Assembly (NCBI GenBank): GCA_009830035.1
Contig: SZZY01000002.1
Coordinates: forward strand, 186,001-250,000
DNA: 64,000 bases
Origin: Pantoea sp. Eser
GTDB taxonomy: Bacteria; Pseudomonadota; Gammaproteobacteria; Enterobacterales; Enterobacteriaceae
Direction: 5' to 3'
Part shown: piece after piece, positions 58,968 to 64,000 of the stretch
Layout: every line of letters begins with the position of its first letter
Numbering within the stretch: position 1 is the stretch's first letter
The notes under the pieces: model-generated
Databases searched by the model: none
What the model saw: the letters and a program-made list of their open reading frames with translations, nothing else
What the model was told of the DNA's origin: nothing
Made by a program: the position numbers and the translations under genes

Positions 58968-59242
58968 TTAAGCGCTACGCTGACGTAACGCAAGTTGCAC
59001 ATTCGCCAGCAGCCACAGCCAGAAATGGCTCTTTTCTGCACTGTCGCTGCCGCGGAACAGATAAACCAGCGCGATGAGTCGCGGCACAATCGCCAGCCGG
59101 CGGCGTCGATCCAGAACTGGACAAAGGTCTGGCTATAGAGGATATCGAACAGCCAGGCCGCGACAAAAAAGCCCAGCGGCACCGGCTCCAGCAGAGCGTA
59201 CAGCGTCACGGCGAACGCCGATCTTCCCGAGGTATTGCGCAT
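58968..59242 (-). pseudogene. DUF2231 membrane protein, frameshifted
   Basis: ATG 59242 starts MRNTSGRSAFAVTLYALLEPVPLGFFVAAWLFDILY, a DUF2231-type four-TM protein often co-encoded with sorbosone dehydrogenase. A shift near 59095 (GWRLCRDSS) displaces the second half, readable as PRLIALVYLFRGSDSAEKSHFWLWLLANVQLALRQ to 58968. Its stop overlaps the ribosome-binding site of the dehydrogenase, so they formed one minus-strand operon. Confidence 0.8.
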
Positions 59243-59407
59243 GTTTCTCTCCATTTTAACGATGAATGCGGATCAGGCCAGACGTCAGGCTGCCGGTAGC
59301 AACCGATATCGTGCCTGTAAAATATTAGTAAACATGAAGAAAAGCGAAGGGTTAATTCGGCGAGAAGTGAAAATCAGGGCGGTGACCCTGCGGTCACCGC
59401 CCTGCGA

Positions 59408-60446
59408 TCAGGACTTATCGGCGGGCAGCGTCACCCAGTAGCGTGGCTGATACGGCAGCAGCAGGAACTGCTGGTGAAACTCACGGAAAGTCGCGTCCGG
59501 ATCGAGATCGGCAAACAGATCGGGATGCAGCCACTTGGCCAGCGCCTGAATCGCGACAAACTGATACGGGCTGTCATAGAACTGATGCCAGATAGCGTGC
59601 GCGTTGCCGTTGTGCGCCACCGGCAGGGTTTTGAACGCATCCCGCATCATCAGGGCTTTCAGCCGGGCGCGGGCTTCTGTCTCGTTGGCACCCGGACCGA
59701 CCCCAACCCATTTACCGACGGTGTTGTAGTTCTTCCAGTTGGCACCGGTCACCACCACCACATCCGGCTGGCTGGCAATGATCTGCTCCGGGTTAACCGT
59801 ACCAAACGTGCCGGGGATCAGATCCTTCGCGATGTTTCGTCCGCCAGCCATCTCCACCATCTGACCGAAGTTTTCATTACCAAAGGACATGCAGTATTCA
59901 TCGCTGTAGCCGCCGGCCCGGTCAATCATCACTTTTGGCCGGTAGCCGGCTGAAGTTGGCCAGTTTCGACGTCACCCGGTCAATCTGCTGCTGACGAAAA
60001 CGGATAATCGCCTGCGCCCGCTCCGGCTTGTTCAGCAGTTCGCCCATGATGTGGATGCTTTTCTCGGCGTTAACAAACGGCGATTCACGGAAATCGATAA
60101 ACACCACCGGGACACCAACCGCCTGAAGCTTCTCGATCAGCTTGCCTTTGTCGGTTGCTGCTTTTGATTCGAGGTTCATCAGCACCAGATCGGGCTTCAG
60201 GGGTTAACGCCTGCTCGACGTTGAATGTGCCATCTTTCGCGCCGCCAAAGGTCTGCAGCTGTTTAATCTGCGGATAGCGCTGCTCATAAGTCGGTATCAT
60301 ACGCTGCCAGCAGGTAAATCTGACGTCCCTCACCCAGAATGATGCGTTTTGCCTCCTGCGGCACCTCGATCTGGCGTCCGGATGGTTTTGGCCGAAGTCA
60401 TCCCTGCCAGCGTGATTAGCCCCAGCACTAAAAGCCATTTTTTCAT
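59408..60446 (-). pseudogene. Iron-siderophore ABC binding protein, broken
   Basis: ATG 60446 reads MKKWLLVLGLITLAGMTSAKTI, a signal peptide, then a shift near 60380 (expected IEVPQEAKRIILGEGRQIYLLAA). More shifts occur near 60300 and 60200. NLESKAATDKGKLIEKLQAVGVPVVFIDF follows, then one near 59945, and MIDRAGGYSDEYCMSFGNENFGQMVEMAGGRNIA ... PEQIIASQPDVVVVTGANW to 59408. The fold is that of FecB/BtuF-type periplasmic binding proteins. A Fur-like box lies just upstream. It has at least four frameshifts. Confidence 0.9.
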
Positions 60447-60820
60447 AGTCAGAATCCGCAGTAATGATAATGAGAATTATTAATATAAAGCGGCGTTACT
60501 ATCACCTAAAAACAGTATCGGGGTAAGTGATGGTGTGAAATGTTTTTGCCCGGTTGGCCGCGGCGTAGCACACCCTGCGCTTTCGTCGGGTGGCAGAAGT
60601 ATCGACAAGCACGCTGCGACCTGCTGTCAAGCGGCTGTGTTACTGCTCACAAAACGGTCAACTTTCGTGAATATGCTCACAACGTCTTGGGCGATTGCAC
60701 ACATATTAGCCAGCAAGATACGCCCTTTGGCTAATGCGTTAATAAAATGTTACAGCTAGATTGAAAAATGAAACGACGTTTTAATATCTTGTCAGGATAG
60801 CCAACCACAGGAGCTTAGCC
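60447..60820. other. Divergent intergenic region with Fur-like box
   Basis: Apart from the Fur-like site at 60463-60484, these 374 bases show no gene. AT-rich sequence near 60760-60790 (TTGAAAAATG ... TTTTAATATC) may be the promoter of the enolase-superfamily gene. Confidence 0.4.
60463..60484. promoter_or_regulatory. Putative Fur box
   Basis: AATGATAATGAGAATTATTAAT contains GATAAT and GAGAAT hexamers followed by an inverted ATTATT, close to the Fur consensus (GATAATGATAATCATTATC). It lies 17-38 bp before the start of the siderophore-binding pseudogene, which fits iron repression. Confidence 0.6.
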
Positions 60821-61541
60821 GTGAAGATTAGCGCGATTGATGTCACTCTCTTTACCTATCCGACCCAACGCTGCAGCGACAGCGCCGGGCATTCCCATCC
60901 CGGTCCGGAAAATGAGGCGCAGATGGCGCTGCTCACCCTGACCAGCGAGGACGGTGACTGCGGTTGTGCCTTTGCCCCGCCCGAAGTCATCCGTCCGCAC
61001 GTGGTTAATGCCTTCTTTCGTAAAGTGCTGATCGGACAGAACGCCTTTGATCGTGAGCGCTTATGGCAGGATTTGGTACACTGGCAGCGCGCATCAGCTC
61101 ACCGAGCGGGCGCTGTCGGCGGTGGAACAGGCGCTGTGGGATCTGATTGGCCGCAAGCTTAACCAGCCGGTACACAAGCTGCTGGGCGGCTATCGCGAAA
61201 AGATCCCAGCCTACGGCAGCACCATGTGCGGCGATGAGCTGCGCGGCGGCATCTCTGCCACCCTCAAAGTGGCTAACCTCGCCGAGGCGTTCGGCATGGA
61301 CTGTGAAGTCCACGGCAACGGCGCTGCCAGCCTGGCGGTGGTCGGGGCGATCCGTAACTGCCGCTGGTACGAGCGCGGTCTGCTGCATCCATTCCTCGAT
61401 TACGACACGCCGCCAGCCTATCTCAACAGCCTGGTCGATCCGATGAATGAGCAGGGTTTTGTTACCCTGCCGAGCCGCGCCGGACTTGGCGAGGACATTA
61501 ATTTTAGCTGGATCGAGACCCGTACGCTGAATCGCTGGTAA
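60821..61541 (+). pseudogene. Mandelate racemase/MLE-type enolase superfamily, broken
   Basis: ATG 60821 (CAGGAG upstream) opens MKISAIDVTLFTYPTQRC and an N-terminal capping domain (FAPPEVIRPHVVNAFFRKVLIGQ). A frameshift near 61085 separates SAHQLTERALSAVEQALWDLIGRKL, PVHKLLGGYREKIPAYGSTMCGD. Then over 100 codons, with the Lys base and the metal-binding Asp/Glu residues, are deleted. The end GISATLKVANLAEAFGMDCEVHGNGAASLAV (late His region) follows to TLNRW. A sugar-acid dehydratase is the likely ancestor, but the substrate is unknown. Confidence 0.87.
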
Positions 61542-61677
61542 GTCGCGATCGCCCCCTACACCAAACAATAATAATTCCTAATCGCCACCGGCTTAGCGCC
61601 GCGCTGACTGCCTTGCAGTCAGCGGGCCGACCGGCTGAAAGACGATCGGGCAACCTCTGACCTGCCGGACCCGACTT

Positions 61678-62728
61678 ATGAAACTGTTTAAATCGTGTGG
61701 CAGCGGGCTGATCGCACTGTTGCTGCTGCTGATGGACAGCCCCGCGCTGCAGGCACAAACGCCTGACGACCAGCTGATCGTCGGCATGAACATGAATAAT
61801 CTGCTCACCCTTGATCCGGCCGCCATGACCGGCAACGAGGTGGTGGGCATCGTGGTCAACCTCTACGACGGGCTGGTTGAGCTCAACCCGAAAAAGCTGA
61901 CAGAAGTGCGTCCGGCGCTGGCTGAACGCTGGTCAGTCAGTGCGGATAACAGCACCCTGACCTTCCACCTGCGTGACAATGTCACTTTTCACTCCGGCAA
62001 TCCGCTGACTAGCGACGATGTGATCTGGTCAATGCGGCGGGTGCTGCACCTCAACCTGGCGCAGGCTTCGGTGTGGAAATCCTACGGTTTCAGCCGCGAC
62101 AACGTCGACCAGATGATCACCGCCCCCGATGCCCGCACCGTGGTCATCACCCTGCCAGAACCCAACGATCCACAGCTGGTAATCTACTCGCTGGCGGCGC
62201 TCGGCAGCATGGTGGTGCTGGATCGCAAAACGGTGCAGCAGCATGAGGTCAACGGTGACTGGGGCAACCGCTGGCTCAGCACCCACGAAGCCGGTTCCGG
62301 CCCGTTCCGGCTGGATATCTGGCAGGCCAAAGATGTGCTGCGCATGAGCCGCTCTGCCGGTTACTGGCGCGGTGAGGCGAAAATGTCCCGGGTGGTGTTC
62401 CGCCATCTGCAGGAGTCGCAGACCCTGCGCCTAATGATGGAGAAAGGCGATCTCGATATCGCCAGTAACATGTCGATTCCCGACGTGCGTGCCCCTGCGC
62501 CACGATCCCGATCTCACCATTGATACGGTGCGGCGCGGCACGATCTACTACCTAGCGATGAGCATGAAGGACCCACATTTTAACGACGGCCGGGTACGCG
62601 AAGCGGTGCGTTATCTGGTGGATTATCAGGAGATCAGTAAGAGCCCGATGACCGGCTACCGTGAGGTGCAGTTCAGCGCGGCCGGTTTACAGCGGCTGCA
62701 ACAGACGTTTGGCGTGACGCGTTCCTGA
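61678..62728 (+). pseudogene. Peptide/nickel-type ABC binding protein, truncated
   Basis: ATG 61678 starts a signal peptide (LIALLLLLMDSPALQAQ) and a family-5 periplasmic binding protein: LTLDPAAMTGNEVVGIVVNLYDGLVEL, RPALAERWSVSADNSTLTFHLRD, SGNPLTSDDVIWSMRRV, HEAGSGPFRLDIWQAKDVL. A frameshift near 62490 (DVRA/RHDPDLTIDTV) is followed by RGTIYYLAMSMKDPHFNDGRVREAVRYLVD, and the gene ends at 62728 after about 350 of about 530 codons. It follows the enolase-superfamily gene, perhaps as its former transporter. Confidence 0.87.
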
Positions 62729-63019
62729 CCTGCCGCTCAGCCAGCCTCGCCTGCCCGTCCAGCGCCGCAGCGGCGCTGTTACACAGTTATGAATTCTGTC
62801 ACATTTCCGCAAACTGGTGGCACGGGCCAGCCGCCACGCCGCAGCTCAGGGCCATCCGATAACTCACTGATAAAAACGTATTTAACCAAAACAAGCCGCC
62901 GAATCATGCAAGCCACGCATCAATCGATGCCCTTTTTGCACTTATTAACCGCCGGTCGCTGATCCACTCTTCAGTCACAGGCGCGGCAAAAAGCGTCATT
63001 CATCGACTGGAGCTCACTG

Positions 63020-64000
63020 ATGCAGACCACCTCACCGACTACGCTTTCCACACGCGCCCGGATCGGCGCAATATTCCGTGTGACCTCAGGCAATTTTCTC
63101 GAACAGTTTGATTTTTTCCTGTTTGGATTTTATGCCACCTACATCGCCCATACCTTCTTTCCGGCCAGCAGCGAGTTTGCCTCGCTGATGATGACCTTTG
63201 CGGTGTTCGGTGCCGGTTTCCTGATGCGGCCGATCGGCGCAGTGGTACTCGGGGCTTACATTGACAAAGTGGGCCGCCGTAAAGGGCTGATTGTAACGCT
63301 TTCGATCATGGCGGCAGGCACCTTCATGATTGTGCTGATCCCTTCCTATCAGAGCATTGGCCTGCGGGCACCGCTGCTGGTGCTGACCGGACGTTTGCTG
63401 CAGGGCTTTTCAGCGGGTGCCGAGCTGGGCGGCGTGTCGGTGTATCTGGCCGAAATCGCCACGCCGGGCCGCAAAGGTTTTTATACCAGCTGGCAGTCAG
63501 GCAGCCAGCAGGTGACGATCATGGTGGCCGCAGCGATGGGCTTTATACTCAATGCGCTGCTGGCCGAGACCGCTATCCGCGAATGGGGCTGGCGTATTCC
63601 GTTCCTGTTCGGCTGTTTGATCGTGCCGTTTATCTTCGTGCTGCGCCGCAAACTGGAAGAGACGGCGGAATTCAGCGCCCGACGCAACCCGCCCGCGCTG
63701 GGACAGGTATTTAAAATTTTGCTGGTTAACTGGCAGGTGGTGATTGCCGGCATGCTGATGGTGGCAATGACCACCACCGCCTTCTACCTGATCACCGTTT
63801 ACGCCCCGACCTTTGGCAAAAAAGTGCTGTTGCTCAGCGCTTCTGACAGCCTGCTGGTGACCCTGCTGGTGGCGGTATCAAACTTCATCTGGCTGCCGAT
63901 TGGCGGCGCGCTGTCAGATCGCTTCGGCCGCAAGCCGCTGCTGATCGCCATGACGCTGCTGGCGCTGACCACCAGCTACCCGGCGCTGAGCCTGCTGGCG
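63020..64000 (+). CDS. citA: Citrate-proton symporter CitA-like, 5' part
   Basis: The frame from ATG 63020 (GGAG 8 nt upstream) is open to the window end (327 codons). It matches the metabolite:H+ symporter family (CitA/TcuC type, about 430 residues): [24 protein letters not shown] in TM1, [13 protein letters not shown] in the TM2-3 loop, [40 protein letters not shown], and [22 protein letters not shown]. It imports citrate or a similar tricarboxylate with protons. No lesion is visible in the part seen. The 290 bp before it hold no gene. Confidence 0.85.
   Translation, partial: MQTTSPTTLSTRARIGAIFRVTSGNFLEQFDFFLFGFYATYIAHTFFPASSEFASLMMTFAVFGAGFLMRPIGAVVLGAYIDKVGRRKGLIVTLSIMAAGTFMIVLIPSYQSIGLRAPLLVLTGRLLQGFSAGAELGGVSVYLAEIATPGRKGFYTSWQSGSQQVTIMVAAAMGFILNALLAETAIREWGWRIPFLFGCLIVPFIFVLRRKLEETAEFSARRNPPALGQVFKILLVNWQVVIAGMLMVAMTTTAFYLITVYAPTFGKKVLLLSASDSLLVTLLVAVSNFIWLPIGGALSDRFGRKPLLIAMTLLALTTSYPALSLLA

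Overview
This 64 kb window is chromosomal DNA of a gamma-proteobacterium of the order Enterobacterales, most likely Erwiniaceae (Pantoea/Erwinia type). Proteins such as LdhA, HrpA, PntAB, UspE, Mlc, YdgH and YdgD are close to their Escherichia coli counterparts. The order of many genes follows the E. coli terminus-proximal segments: tyrR-tpx-ycjG-mpaA-mppA; zntB-fnrS-ynaL-ttcA; ldhA-ydbH/ydbL; azoR-hrpA; asr-ydgU-ydgD; rstBA-ydgI-ydgH-pntAB; uspE-fnr-smrA; mlc-bioD2-ynfD-ynfB. The family assignment is inference from remembered homologues, not from a search.

The dominant feature is massive, recent gene decay. I count roughly 45 broken genes against about 22 that look intact. The damage consists of point nonsense mutations, 1-nt frameshifts and many clean deletions. 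At least ten deletions fuse the end of one gene to the middle of another: tpx/tyrR, ydbH/ydbL, rstB/M32 peptidase, fnr/smrA, chemoreceptor/LysR, NCS2 permease/osmV, osmY-type/osmX, dcp/Cys-rich tail, RES toxin/GH15 and LysR/MFS. No insertion sequence, phage, tRNA, rRNA or CRISPR array was seen. High GC with near-intact residual homology suggests a lineage early in genome reduction, such as a host-restricted (for example insect-associated) symbiont. A poor-quality assembly could explain single indels but not the large scars.

Layout. 0-7 kb: tyrR, tpx, ycjG, mppA, zntB, ttcA and an mgtC-like gene are all broken; mpaA, the small RNA gene fnrS and a proline-rich ynaL-like peptide gene survive. 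7-15 kb: DUF333 lipoprotein, ldhA, ydbH/ydbL scar, broken azoR, intact hrpA and ydgD. 15-25 kb: intact ydgU, asr, ydgH, pntA, pntB and uspE around broken rstA, rstB, M32 peptidase and ydgI. 25-33 kb: fnr/smrA scar, intact PcaQ-like LysR regulator, damaged pcaK-like transporter, and broken ydcJ, esterase and chemoreceptor/LysR. 33-41 kb: intact mlc, broken bioD2, NCS2 permease and osmU-type betaine transporter, intact DHA2 efflux pump and ynfD. 41-50 kb: almost only wreckage (xdhABC, dcp, ampC, HD hydrolase, GlxA regulator, RES-Xre toxin-antitoxin, GH15). 50-57 kb: intact yghA-like SDR, nudK and a DeoR regulator among remnants. 57-58 kb: a complete SOS-type tisB/istR toxin-antitoxin cassette. 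58-64 kb: broken sorbosone dehydrogenase, DUF2231, siderophore-binding, enolase-superfamily and peptide-binding genes, then an apparently intact citA-like citrate transporter running off the end.

The two most interesting signals are non-coding. First, a full TisB/IstR-like cassette is preserved: LexA-box promoter, long leader, 29-residue hydrophobic peptide, and a divergent antisense RNA with a 15/16-base match to the leader. Second, FnrS, the FNR-activated small RNA, is retained with its FNR box although fnr itself is reduced to its last 45 or so codons. The survival of asr with a candidate RstA box while rstA and rstB are destroyed shows the same pattern: regulators lost before their targets.
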